Shown: positions 21,301 to 33,900, counted from the stretch's first letter. The stretch: DNA of 64,000 bases from Acanthamoeba lenticulata (GCA_002179805.1 NAVB01000033.1:1-64000), one strand, 5' to 3'. Numbers and translations: made by a program. The notes: generated by a model from the letters alone, not told the origin.

Positions 21301-24300
21301 CCTGCGTCAACGACGGGGTCATGTGTTCGGACCACGGCAACTGCTCGTCGACCACGGGCCTCTGCGAGTGCGCCAAAGGCTGGGAGGGCCAGTACTGCGA
21401 ATCGCCCGTGAGCGACTCGTCCGACGACAGCCTGAGCATCATCCTGGGCGTCACGCTGGGCATCGCGCTGCCGCTTGCCTGCCTCGTCCTGTCCGTGCTG
21501 CTGGGCATCATCGTCGTGCTGCTGGTGATGATGGAGCGCAAGCGGCGCGAGCGGGAGGACTGGGAGATCGACGCCGACGAGCTCGAGATGGGCGAGCAGC
21601 TGGGCGTTGGCGGCTACGGCGCCGTCTATCGGGCCAAGTGGCGCGGGACCGAGGTGGCGGTCAAGATGATGCCGTCGGAGCAGGTCACGCGGCACATGGA
21701 GCACAGCTTCAAGGAGGAGGTGCGCGTGATGACGGCGCTGCGGCATCCGAACGTGGTGCTGTTCATGGCGGCGTCGGTCAAGCCGCCCAAGATGTGCATC
21801 GTCATGGAGTTCATGGCCCTCGGTTCCCTCTTTGACGTACGTCGCCTTCTTGCCTCTTTTTTGCTGCAGAGCAGAGTTCAAGTCCCAGCGCTGGCACAAA
21901 CTCGTAACGCACATTCCACACGTTCTACAGCTGCTGCACAACGAGCTCATCCCAGACCTCCCGTACGCGCTGAAGATCAAGCTGGCCTACCACGCAGCCA
22001 AGGGCATGCACTTTTTGCACTCGTCGGGCATCGTGCACCGCGACCTCAAGTCGCTCAACCTGCTGCTCGACAACAAGTGGAACCTCAAGGTGTCCGACTT
22101 TGGCCTCACCAAGTTCCGCGACGACCTCAAGAAAGGCTCCCCCAACGGCGGCGGCGGCCTGGGCACAGTGCACTGGACGGCACCAGAGATCCTCAACGAG
22201 TCGCTGGACGCCGACCTGGCGCGCGGGGACGTGTACTCGTTCGGGATCATTCTGTGGGAGCTTTTCACGCGCGAGCAGCCCTACTTTGGCCTCAGCCCCG
22301 CTGCCGTGGCCGTCGCGGTCATCCGCGACGGGCTGCGGCCGTCGGTGCCCGCCGACGGCGACGACGACGCCATCCCGATGGACTACGCCGAGCTGATGAC
22401 GAGCTGCTGGGACACCAATCCGTCGATCCGGCCCACGTTCCTCGAGTGCATGACGCGCCTCAGCGGCATGGTGGGCGACAACCTGGCCACCTCGACCTCG
22501 CACACGTCCAGCTCGGTCTCGTCGTTCCCGCTCACGGCGGGCCACTCCCTGGCCTACGGCTCGGGCTCGGCTGCCTCGACCGCGTCGTCGTCCGCCACGG
22601 CGTCGTCAGCCGACAACGACAACAAGGCTGCCGACGGCGCGTTGGGCCTGACCACCGGCGGCTCGCCCCCGCCCGAGGGCGAGGTCATAATCGTGTTCTC
22701 CGACATCACGCGCGCGGGCTCGCTCTGGGAGGCCCACCCGGCCGCCATGCGCGACGCCACGCTCCTCCACAACGCGCTCCTCCGTCGACTCATCGCCAAG
22801 CACGGCGGCTACGAGGTCGTCTTCCTGCGCAACCGCAACAACAACGGCACGGGCGAGGGCTCCTTCTGCGTGGCGTTTGCCGAGGCGCGGTCGGCGGTCG
22901 AGTGGTGCGCCGACGCCCAGCGCGAGCTGCTCGCCGTCGAGTGGCCCGCCGTGCTCCTCGAGCATCCGGGTGCTGCCGAGGAGTGGGGCGACACGGACGA
23001 CCGCGTCGTGTTCAAGGGCCTGCGCGTGCGGATGGGCGTCCACGCGGGCGCGCCGCGGATGGTGCGCGACGCCATGACGCGGCGAGTCGAGTACTACGGG
23101 CCGGTGGTCAACGCCGCGGCGCGCATCACGGCGCTGGCCCAGGGCGGCCAAGTCGTCGTCTCCGACGCCGCCTACAGCAAGCTCCAGGCGGAGGACGGCA
23201 CGCCGCTCACCAAGCTCAAGCTGCTTCCGGTCTCTGGCCAGTTCGACTCTGACCGGCCCGAGTCCCCGCGCGCGGCCCAACTCTATGAGCTCCGGATCGA
23301 CGGCCTCGAGGCGCGCTTCTTCGGCGGCGTGTTGAATGCCGCGGGAGGCGGCGGCGCGGGGTGGGACGACCCGTCCTTGGCTTCGACGACGTCGGGCAGC
23401 CACGACAGGTCAGCGACTGCGGCGCCGAGCGGAGAGGGATTCGCCACGTTCGAGGAGGACAGCTTCTTGACGTCGGCCAACCTGTGCCGATGGGTGATCG
23501 ACTTCCACGAGATCGCGCTCGGCCGCCAGGTCGGCGTGGGCTCCTTTGGCGTCGTGCTCCGCGGCCGCTGGAAGGGCGTCGACGTGGCCGTCAAGCGGTT
23601 CATCAAGCAGAAGCTCGACGAGCGGCGCATGCTCGAGTTCCGCGCCGAGATGGCCTTCTTGTCGGAGCTGCACCACCCCAACATCGTGCTCTTCATCGGC
23701 GCGTGCGTCAAGCGGCCCAACCTGTGCATCGTGACCGAGTTTGTCAAGCAGGGCTCTCTCAAGGACATCCTGGCCAACCACACGACCCACCGGTTGGCGT
23801 GGAAGCAGCGGCTGAGCATGCTGCGGTCGGCGGCGGTGGGGATCAACTACCTGCACTCGCTGTCGCCGGTGATCGTGCATCGGGACCTGAAGCCGTCGAA
23901 CCTGCTCGTGGACGAGAACTGGAACGTGAAGGTGGCCGACTTTGGGTTTGCGCGCATCAAGGAGGAGAACGCCACCATGACTCGCTGCGGCACTCCCTGC
24001 TGGACTGGTACACCACTTCGCCTCTCGCGTCAAACGCACCCACACACAAACGTTCTCATGATAATGATGATGAACAACAGCGCCAGAGATCTTGAGAGGA
24101 GAGAAGTACGACGAGCGGAGCGACGTGTTCTCGTTCGGCATCATCATGTGGCAGGTCCTCACGCGCAAGGAGCCCTACGGTGGGCGCAACTTCATGGGCG
24201 TGTCGCTGGACGTGCTCGAGGGCAGACGGCCAGAAGTGCCGTCGGACTGCGACAAGGCCTTTGCGAAGCTCATGAAGCGGTGTTGGCACGCGCGTGCGGC

Positions 24301-24385
24301 CAAGCGCCCTTCGATGGAGGACGTCGTCGCCTTCTTTGATCAAGCCCTCGGAGAGGATCACGACGAGTCGGCACAGCATGTGTGA
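18338..24385 (+). CDS. receptor K1: 2x PstS-like, EGF, TM, TKL kinase, cyclase-like, TKL kinase
   Basis: Thirteen exons join in frame: 18338-18389, 18457-18551, 18635-18838, 18984-19118, 19203-19669, 19740-20109, 20199-20426, 20485-20606, 20706-20854, 20942-21089, 21197-21836, 21931-24007 and 24081-24385, giving 1663 aa. Signal peptide MEGFLRLLLPLVLFLAL. PstS-like module 1 runs to about VTCNG; module 2 has DIYLNKVKKWNDAAIVKLNP and ends ITCDG. An EGF-like repeat follows (CSDHGNCSSTTGLCECAKGW), then one span (LPLACLVLSVLLGIIVVLLV) and a basic stop-transfer (MERKRRERE). Kinase 1: GVGGYGAVYRAKWRGTEVAVK, HRDLKSLNLLLD, DFG, APE. Cyclase-like: VFSDITRAGS, GEGSFCVAF, RVRMGVHAG, YYGPVVNAAARI. Kinase 2: GVGSFGVVLRGRWKGVDVAVK, HRDLKPSNLLVD, DFG, APE. 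Both kinases look active; the cyclase is doubtful. Intron 2 (donor at 18552) starts with GC. Confidence 0.9.
21131..21159. repeat. (TAAA)n microsatellite in K1 intron
   Basis: Seven tandem TAAA units inside K1 intron 10, between the exon ending at 21089 and the exon starting at 21197. Confidence 0.9.
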
Positions 24386-24479
24386 TCTTGTTAATTTTGT
24401 ACAGATAACCTTTTTTAAAAAGAAAAAACTAATACACAAATGGTTCATTTAAATAAAAAAACAAAATAAAAGGACAACA

Positions 24480-27270
24480 TTACAGGGTGTCATCACGGTC
24501 TTCCACCCCTTCGAAGTTGACGCCAGCCAGTTGACCGCGCTGCCGTCGTTTTTGCACGACAGTGAAAACGATGGCAAGCACAACAACGGCCAAGACCACA
24601 GCCACGGCAACAGGCACGGCCACAGCGACGCCAATGATGACGTCGGTGTTGCTGCCGGACCCTGCGTCCTTCGCGCCAAACAAGATGCCCACATCTGTCC
24701 CCGATGACATTCAGCTCGAGCCAAGCTCGCCACTCAATAAAACAGGAAAGTGGTTCGTACCAGGATCGTAGATGAGAGAATGGTTGAAGCGGACAAAGTG
24801 CAGAACCAGCTGCGACGTGCTTGTATCAAACGAATAGCTGACGCCTGATGCTCCGTTCAGATCGTTTCCGTCAACATCCACGGTTTCCACCAACCGCAGA
24901 AGCGTTTGTGCGGTGTAATCATCATCGCCCTGGGCTGATACGGCGCGGTGAAGGTCAAAGGAGACGAGACCGGGCTGGGGCTTGGTCATGACAACGTCGC
25001 TAATGGAAGGCTGGAGGTTGAACCGAATTTCGAGCGACTAAGGGCCAGTCGTAGAGGCGGAGGGAGAACTTGGCCAGGGCCGGCTGGGCAGTAAAGGACA
25101 CGTTGCCCGCGGTCAGCTCCGTGTTGTTCGCGAACAGGAAGAGTTGCAGCTCCAGCCTGGCCGGTGTGCTGGTCGACGTAGCATTCGTGCTGTTGAGCAA
25201 ATTGGCGACATCAAGCTGGGCCGCGAAGAGGTACGACCACGGGGCGTTGAACTCGAGGTCGGTCACCTCCTGCCAGTCGGCTGTTGGCAAGAAGAAGAGA
25301 TAAAACAAGATGTTCAGCTCAACAAGAACGCTTGGCCAAGGAAAAAGGGAGAATGTACCCCCGTATGCGACAGAACCGACTCGAGCCGGGCTTGACCCGT
25401 TCACAAACTCAGTGACCGAAGCCAGCCCAAGGCTGACCGACATGTCTTGTCGCTGCTGTCCCTCTGGGTCTGTTGCATGGCAACAACACGAACAAAAGAT
25501 CAGAGCGGGCGGGAATAGAAGGACGTGGATCTTGACGTGGCCACCTTTGGGAATCAGCAGAAGCTGTGGCGCGTAGCGCGTCAACGCCAGGAGAGGTACG
25601 CCAGAGGCCTGGGTGGTGTCGCTCACCAGCGGGGGCACGGCGACGCAGGCGCACGAGGACTGGTCCAACTGGGCACCAGCCCCGCATGTCGATGCCTGCA
25701 CGGTGCACACGCATCCGCACACCGGGTCGGACGAATTCCAGGCGAACCTGCTGTTGATGCAGCTGCGCGGGGTCACAGGACAATGACAGGTGGACCCGGC
25801 TGGGATGATTCCACGTGACATTCATGTGAGAAACGACAAAGTTGCGGTCCGGCTTGGTGGGAAAGGGCGACGTTTTTGTAACTTCGTACCACCGATGCTC
25901 ACCGCGCCATTGGCGGGCCAAAAGTTGATCTCACTTGCACTGATCCACGACGCAGCAGACCCGGTGCACGCCAGACCGTTGCTGAAGCCGTTGACAAACA
26001 GATTAACAGTTCCGTTTTGCTGCCACAGGCCCCTCACCGAGAGGCCAACAGTCGTTTGGGACAGGTTCATGAGAAGAGAGCCCCTTTGTATCCACGTAGA
26101 CTCCGCGGCCAACTCGATGCCTGGTCAATCCTTATCAGCGGCCGTCAGATGGAAAGATGACAAAGGAAGACCTGACCTTGCGAAACGTTGTCCGCCACAA
26201 TTATGGTTGTTGTGTTGGCGTCTTGAATCCACGTGAAGTTGGCCAATAGGATGGCTGCCACCCATAAAATCTGGGTTAAGGAAGGGCTTGAACACGACAC
26301 GAATAGTGCGACATGAGAACACAGGACGCACCTGCGTTGACGGCGCCATTGGCCTGAATGGCAACATCGCTGGACTGCAACCAAGTGCCACCACCCCGAA
26401 GGTCGAGGCCCGTGAGGGCCAAAGCCCCGCCCTCCACGACGTAGAGCGTGACCACAAGGGGGCCGTTTTGGTGCCAGGTGGCATTTTCCACGCGAATGGC
26501 AAAGCCCTGGCCCCTGCACAGATAGGGGCCGTTTTGGACGAACGTGCCCCCAACCACCAACAGGCCATACGCTAAAGGTGCCAAGAAGAAGAAGAGATAG
26601 AGTTAGAGATGAAGGTGAGAGCCAAGACTGCAAGCACGTACAGTTATTGTGCACGATGACGCTCAAAGTGGTCTCGGACGCGAGAACGAGCTCCCCGCCA
26701 GACATCACAGAGAGTATGGCTGCCAAAAAAGAGACTCTATGAGTACGAATTCGATGAACGTAGCCCTGTTCAAGGAGACAAAGAGCCCTTACCTTGCTCC
26801 AGCATCAGCGTTCCTGAGCCGTTGATGGTCAACCGCGTCGAAAAGGCCATCCATGGGTTGGAGTGGTTGGTAAACACCCGCACCTCGCCACGTACACTGC
26901 ATCAACAGAAACAACCACAAACACTTAAACCAACAATCTGTTTTTCCACCACGTCAACAAGCACATACGTGAGGGTAACAGCCTTGGCCAACAGGAAGGG
27001 CTCAACTGTGTAGTTCCCGGGCTCCACGATAACTTGGCCGCCATCTGGAAGAAGATTGCTCGTGATGGCGGCGTTGATGGACGTGAAGTTGCACGGCGTT
27101 GTCGACTTTGGCTGCATACTAAGAAGAGGAGGAAGGAGCACAGATTGACAAAACTGCCAGTCAGGCGATAGGCCAAACCACGTCAATAGTGGACTGGTAC
27201 CAGTTAGCGCAGACCCAACTGAAGCGTCAATGAGACCAGCAAGAAGCACAACCACCAGCAGCCTCGACAT
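24480..27270 (-). CDS. type I membrane protein, beta-helix-like ectodomain with Cys-rich segment
   Basis: The start ATG 27268-27270 opens a signal peptide (MSRLLVVVLLAGLIDASVGS). A first conserved unit follows (INAAITSNLLPDGGQVIVEP, GNYTVEPFLLAKAVTL), typical of right-handed beta-helix proteins. Then come many short hydrophobic/Gly turns: GSGTLMLEQ, VMSGGELVLASETTLSVIV, LLVVGGTFVQNGPYLCRG, YVVEGGALALTGLDLRGGGTW, VRGLWQQNGTVNLFVNG. A Cys-rich patch (CHCPVTPRSC, CGCVCTVQASTCGAGAQLDQ, SSCACV) recalls CXCXC motifs seen in VEGF-C-type tails. A beta-rich domain and a C-terminal span follow (IIGVAVAVPVAVAVVLAVVV), with a basic tail KRRQRG. The stop is at 24480-24482. About eight exons. Many N-x-S/T sites support secretion. 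It converges with K1 (94 bases apart) and diverges from K2. Function is not known. Confidence 0.7.
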
Positions 27271-27978
27271 GCGCGAAGTTGTGGGCAAAGACCCTTAGGG
27301 CCCGGAACGTTGGTGAGCTGCTCTTTTGCCCTGCCTCGCGTACGGGCGTTGCACTGCACATAGTTAGAAGAACAGCTTTTCCTCGAGCTACGTGCAAGCA
27401 ATCTGGCAACAGGAAACCCGCTTTCCGTTTTGCTGGAAGCTTGTGGCAGGTGCCGCACAACTGTGCTTGTTTTCTCTTTCTTTTCTTCTGCTTGGATCTT
27501 TTCTTTGACCCTCCTTTTTGACCGGACGTCCTCCGAGTGAATGCTTCCGAGTGCGAGGTGGAGGCGCAGCTGAGCTCGCGGCTGGGCAACTGTTCCCTGC
27601 ACTGGCAAAGGGGCTTTGGATGCTTCCAAGCCGCTACCCTGAAAGCAATTTAGATCCAACGAGCTCCTGCGAGCAGTTGGGATCGCGGGTACGGGCCACG
27701 TTCGGGCAGCCAACGCCTTTCTGCCAACAGACAGAGCAGTGGCCACGCCAGGCAACAGTGTTCAACGTCTTTGTGGGGCAGCCGTGCCGGGAACAACAAC
27801 GCCGCCGGCAAAAAGACTGGCGGAGATAAAATGCTCGAGGCCGATTGGCGTAGATGTCGGATTTGAGCGATGATCCCAACGCCGACGCCCGGGCACAACT
27901 CTGCACTTCCCTCCCTTGAGCATCTTACACACACTCTCTCTTGTTGTCCCACGAACCACGACTCTGCTGAGGGCGCTC
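27271..27978. other. divergent promoter region between beta-helix gene and receptor K2
   Basis: About 700 bases between two divergent start codons, both opening signal-peptide genes. Small open frames occur on both strands without domains or matching splice sites. A shared bidirectional control region is possible. Confidence 0.4.
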
Positions 27979-30900
27979 ATGCGTCCCATTGCCTGCTTCC
28001 TGCTTCTGTTGTTGTTGTTGCACTCGCCAGGTACCATCTTCATGCCTGCATCCTCTCTTCTTCTTGTTGCTCTCTTGCGGTTGGTGGCTCTGCGATACTG
28101 TGCGTATCCTCACTCGCTCGTGTAGTGTCGGGCGACGTCTTTGGCGCTGGCAGCAGTCACATCGACCCGCTCCTTACTGCCCTGGCGGCCGACTATGAGT
28201 ACTCCCTGGTACGGCAGCCGCTGGTGTCCTCGCTCGTGTCTCTCCCAACGGCTGCAACCGTTTGCTTGGAGCTCTCTCTCGGGCCACCGCAGGCCTGCAT
28301 CGGCTCACAGTCCTGTTGCGACAGCTGCATGCCATTCTTTATCATCATTCTTAATTATGCCTTCTGCAGAAGCTGAGCCTCAACCACAAAACAACTCAAC
28401 GTCTTGTCTGTGTTGTCTTCGGTGGTTTATGCAGGACACGGAAGAAGTGTTCTACACCTCCACAACAAGTGATGCGACCACCATGCTGCAGTCGCTTCAT
28501 GAGGGCCTGATCGACTGGGTGGTCACGGATGGCCCGTTGCCCGTGGCCACGCTGGGCACCAGCAACCTCCAGGTGCCCTTCTTCGGGTCGGCCATCGTCG
28601 TCGCCTATCGGCTCGATGGCCTCAACGCCTCCACCGACAAGCTGGTCTTGGACGCCGCGACGCTGGCCGGCATCTGGACGGGCGCGATCGCATCGTGGAA
28701 CGACAGCGCGATCCAAGCCTTGAATCCGTCGCTCGCCACCAAGCTGCCCAGCCAAGCGATCGCCCTGGCCTACACGCCTCCCGCGCCCGCGGCCAACTAC
28801 TCGGTGCGCCTGCTCTCGAGTGGTGACTTCCCAAGGCTTTCTCGCAATGTTGCTGACCAGGATCTTGGCCTTGTCAGATTGAGGACGTGTCCCTGCTGCT
28901 GAACCAAGCCCTGAGCATGGTGAGCCCTGCGTTCAAGCAGGCAGTCGATGAGACGCAAGGCGATTTGAGCCGTCTGGCGGCGCTGCAGGGACGCCTCTCG
29001 AGCTTCAACTCGGCTCAGGCTCGCTTGGCCTTTGTACAGAACACGGACAACAGCATGACCTTTGTCGACGCGGGGTCGCTCCAGTCGCTTGCGCCGTCAC
29101 TGGCCGTGGCCAGCCTGCGCAACCGTGCGAACCAAACCGTGGCCGCCTCGACCGACACCATCCAAAGCGCCATGGACGACTTCCGCGCCAACGCCTCGAG
29201 CTCTGCTGGTACGTCGCTTTCCGTCCTGTGTGGCTCATTCCGCACATTCTGTTTCTCACCGCCGCTGGCGCGCGTGCCAGGCGCGGTCCTGTTCCACGGA
29301 AGCGGCAGCCAGAGCTACCCGCTCAGCTTCCTGCACTATCTCGTGCTCAACCAATCGCGATTGACCGAAGACTGCTACACCGTGGAGCAGAACCTCGTCT
29401 TCCTCTCGTGGACTCAGTACGTCGACACGACCTGAGCTCATGATGATGATGATGATAATGATGGAGTGCGTCCACATACACGACAGGGTCAACAACGGCG
29501 CGTCGGACGCCGCGAGCGCGAGGGGGCTGGCGCCGCTCATCAACTACTTTCGCCGGCGCATGATCGACGCGCTGGGCACCGTCACCTGCAACGGCGACAA
29601 GGCCCTCGGGCACGCCTTCCTCATCGGCGGCGGGTCCAAGGTGCCCACGCCGCGCCGGTGGGCGCAGAACTACGACGACCCCAACTTTGAGCTGGTCTAC
29701 ATCTACCAGACCTCCACCAGCGCCATCAACAGCATGATCGCCGGTACGTGCCGCCTCCCCCTTTGCCACCCTTGCGTTGTTCGTTGGCTCATTGGCCATG
29801 CGCAGGTGACCTGGATTTCGGGACGGCCATCACCCCGCTCACGGCAGCACAAGAGGCGCAGATGCCGTACACGATCCAGATCCCGTGGGGCGTCGGTGGC
29901 TTAGGCCCAGTCTACAACGTACGTAGTGGCACCGTCACTGCTCTGTTGAAGCGGGAACAGGAGCCTGACGGTGTCGCGTGTGCGAGGACGTTCGGCAGGT
30001 GCCGGAGCTGGTGGCCACCAGCGAACTGGTGATGGACTTTCAGACGGTGGCCGACATCTACCTCAACAAGATCAAGAAGTGGAATGACGCAGCCATCGCC
30101 AAGCTCAACCCGACGGTGGCCCTGCCGGACCACAACATCACGATCATCTACGAGGCGCCCACATCGTCGGTCAACTATGTTTTCACTGCTGCCCTCAGTG
30201 CGATGGTGCCCGAGTTCAAGGCAGCGGTACGTCGTGCTTTGCTTTTCGCTTTCGCTTTCGCTTTCGCTTTCTTACCCTGACAACAGATTGGAGCATCGAT
30301 CACGCTGGGCAACTTCCCGGTGCTGCGAGACGAGCCCGAGAGGACGCTTGCTGTCGAGGCCAACGCCGTGATGGGTCCCCTGCAGAGCACGCCGTACGCT
30401 TTCGGCTTCTGGTACGCGGTTTCATCTCACGCACAATCGTCAACTGCGCGCGGGCTGACTGCGAACACGAACAACAACTGCAGGACCGGGTACGATGTGT
30501 TCAACGTGCGCACGGTGCGAGCGGCGGCGATGTACAATGTCGCTGGCCAGCTGGTCAAGCAGAGCTGGCAGTCCTACGTCGCCGCGGCCAACGACTTTGC
30601 CACGACGCAGCCCAACCAGCGCAACCTCATCCTGGGCCGCGGCAACGCCAGCTGGCCCGTCAGCATCTGGAACTCGGTGCTGGTCAACTCGCGCACCATG
30701 TCCGACTGTATCAAGGCGTCGGCCCTGGCCGACTTTGTCTACTGGACCCACACGTCCGCCACCGCGGTCAAGATCGCCAACGGGTACGCATGCGACGAAG
30801 CTTCACTTGCCAACGCACTTACTCACACGTTGTTTGCTCGGGCTTCAAGCATGCTGGCCGCGACGGGCATGCAGACGGACCTGCGCAAGCTGATCCTCAC

Positions 30901-33900
30901 CATGATCGCCAACATCACGTGCGACGGCGAGCCCTCGTTCTCGCTGTTCCCGTGCGTCTACGAGGGCACCCTGTGCGCAGACCACGGCAACTGCTCGTCG
31001 TCGACCCGAAAGTGCGAGTGCGCCTCCGGGTGGGAAGGCCAGTACTGCCAGCTGCCGGCCTCCGCCAGTTCGACGTCGTCCGACTCGACCGGCCTGGTGC
31101 TCGGCCTCACGCTGGGCATCGTCCTGCCCGTGGCCTGCCTGCTGCTGGCGGCGCTCGTGGGCGTCATCTTCGGCCTGTTGATGCACATGGAGCGCAAGCG
31201 GCGCGAGCGGGAGGACTGGGAGATCGACGCCGACGAGCTCGAGATGGGCGAGCAGCTGGGCGCCGGCGGCTACGGCGCCGTCTATCGGGCCAAGTGGCGC
31301 GGGACCGAGGTGGCGGTCAAGATGATGCCGTCGGAGCAGGTCACGCGGCACATGGAGCACAGCTTCAAGGAGGAGGTGCGCGTGATGACGGCGCTGCGAC
31401 ACCCGAACGTGGTGCTGTTCATGGCGGCGTCGGTCAAGCCGCCCAAGATGTGCATCGTCATGGAGTTCATGGCCCTCGGCTCCCTCTACGAGGTGCGTAG
31501 ACGCACTCCACGCCTGTGCCCTTGTTGAGGGTTCTTTCCGTTTGAGGCTCACCTGTACGCGTCGTGCAGCTGCTGCACAATGAGTTGATCCCCGAGCTGC
31601 CGTACGCACTGAAGATCAAGCTGGCCTACCACGCATCCAAGGGCATGCACTTCCTTCACTCGTCGGGCATCGTGCACCGCGACCTCAAGTCGCTCAACCT
31701 GCTTCTGGACAACAAGTGGAACCTCAAGGTGTCCGACTTTGGCCTCACCAAGTTCCGCGACGACCTCAAGAAAGGCTCCCCCAACGGCGGCGGCGGCCTG
31801 GGCACAGTGCACTGGACGGCACCAGAGATCCTCAACGAGTCGCTGGACGCCGACCTGGCGCGCGGGGACGTGTACTCGTTCGGGATCATTCTGTGGGAGC
31901 TGTTCACGCGCGAGCAGCCCTACTTGGGCCTCACGCCCGCTGCTATCGCCGTCGCGGTCATCCGCGACAACGTGCGACCGGCCCTGCCGCCCATCGGGGC
32001 CAGCGGCGAGCCCAGCGACCAGATCACCATGCCGCAGGACTACGCCGAGCTGGTGACGAGCTGCTGGCATGTCGACCCGTCGATACGGCCCACGTTCCTC
32101 GAGTGCATGACGCGCCTCAGCACGATGGCCGGCGACGCACTCGGCGGGTCTTCGCTCACGCGGACGTCGACTTCGACGTCGTCCATGGGCTCGCAGTCAC
32201 TCACGGCCCTCAACAGCGGCGGCTCGCTGTCGTATCCGCCCTCCATGTCGAGCGGCACTGGGCGCGGCGGTTCCACAGCGTCGTCCTCGTCGTCTGAATC
32301 TCGCCCACGCTCAGAGCGCTCGGCGGGCGCCGCCGTCGGTGGCGCGCGAGCGCCAGAGGGCGAAGTCGTGCTCGTGTTCTCCGACATCGCGCGCGCGGGC
32401 TCGCTCTGGGAGGCCCACCCGGCCGCCATGCGCGACGCCACGTTGCTCCACAACGCGCTCCTCCGTCGACTCATCGCCAAGCACGGCGGCTACGAGGTCG
32501 TCTTCCTGCACGACCGCAACAACCATGGCGGCGCTGGACCCAACTCGGGAGAGGGCTCCTTCTGCGTGGCGTTTGCCGAGGCACGCGCGGCGGTCGAGTG
32601 GTGCGCCGACGTCCAGCGCGAGCTGCTCGCCGTCGAGTGGCCCGCCGAGCTGCTCGACCACCCGGCCGCGACCGAGCAGCTGGGCGGCACGGACGATCGC
32701 GTCGTGTTCCGCGGCTTGCGCGTGCGGATGGGCGTCCACGCGGGCGCGCCGCGGATGGTGCGCGACGCCATGACGCGGCGAGTCGAGTACTACGGGCCGG
32801 TGGTCAACGCCGCGGCGCGCATCACGGCCCTGGCCCAGGGCGGCCAAGTGCTCGTCTCCGACGCTGCCCAGCGCAAGCTCCTCGCCGCGCAGGAGCGCCA
32901 CGAGCTGCGGCGCAGCACCGCGGTGGTGACGACACTGTCCTCCAACACCGGCGGCCAAAGCGCATCATGGCGACCGCAGCTGATAGCCGTGCGTGGGCGG
33001 TTCGAACTGCCCGACGCCCCCAAGGGCGCCAAGCTGTCCGAGCTCAAGGTCGCCGGGCTCGAGGCGCGCTTCTTTGCTGACGGCAGCAGTGCCGCCGACG
33101 ACGCGAGCGGGAGTGACGGCGGTGACGAGGAACACGACGACGACATGTTGGAGCTCCGGACTGTCACAGACGCCTCGCGGGTCACGTTCGCGGAGGACCG
33201 GTTCCTGACGTCGGCCAACCTGTGCCGATGGGTGATCGACTTCCACGAGATCGCGCTCGGCCGCCAGATCGGCGTGGGCTCCTTTGGCGTCGTGCTCCGC
33301 GGCCGCTGGAAGGGCGTCGACGTGGCGGTCAAGCGCTTCATCAAGCAGAAGCTCGACGAGCGGCGCATGCTCGAGTTCCGCGCCGAGATGGCCTTTTTGT
33401 CCGAGCTCCACCACCCCAACATCGTGCTCTTCGTGGGCGCGTGCCTCCACCCGCCCAACCTGTGCATCGTGACCGAGTTTGTCAAGCAGGGCTCGCTCAA
33501 GGACATCCTCCTCGACGAGCACCACGCGCACAAGCTGCCATGGAAGCAGCGGCTGAGCATGTTGCGGTCGGCAGCGGTGGGGATCAACTACCTGCACTCG
33601 CTGTCGCCGGTGATCGTGCATCGAGACCTGAAGCCGTCGAACCTGCTCGTGGACGAGAACTGGAACGTGAAGGTGGCCGACTTTGGGTTTGCGCGCATCA
33701 AGGAGGAGAACGCCACCATGACTCGCTGCGGCACTCCCTGCTGGACTGGTATGCCATTTCCTCCCTCCCCGTCGTCATTGACTCCCGTCTGACACGCATG
33801 TGAACCCCCTTGCTGACTCTCTGCACACACACAATAACAGCGCCAGAGATCTTGAGAGGAGAGAAGTACGACGAGCGGAGCGACGTGTTCTCGTTCGGCA

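Noticed and set aside
21159..23252. A 697-codon plus-strand open frame across the K1 exon
   Set aside because: It starts in the true frame of the EGF/kinase exon but runs past the donor at 21836 and then continues out of frame through the kinase/cyclase exon as an Arg/Ala/Pro-rich shadow. The spliced reading keeps all kinase and cyclase motifs.
22606..23403. Long antisense open frames over the cyclase and kinase exons of K1 (similar ones over K2 and K3)
   Set aside because: GC-rich codons leave antisense frames open by chance. The products are His/Arg/Val-rich without domains, and they recur in the same place in all paralogues.
27204..27755. 183-codon minus-strand frame in the gap between the beta-helix gene and K2
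   Set aside because: It extends upstream of the signal-peptide start of the beta-helix gene in another frame, is low in domain signal, and has no splice support.
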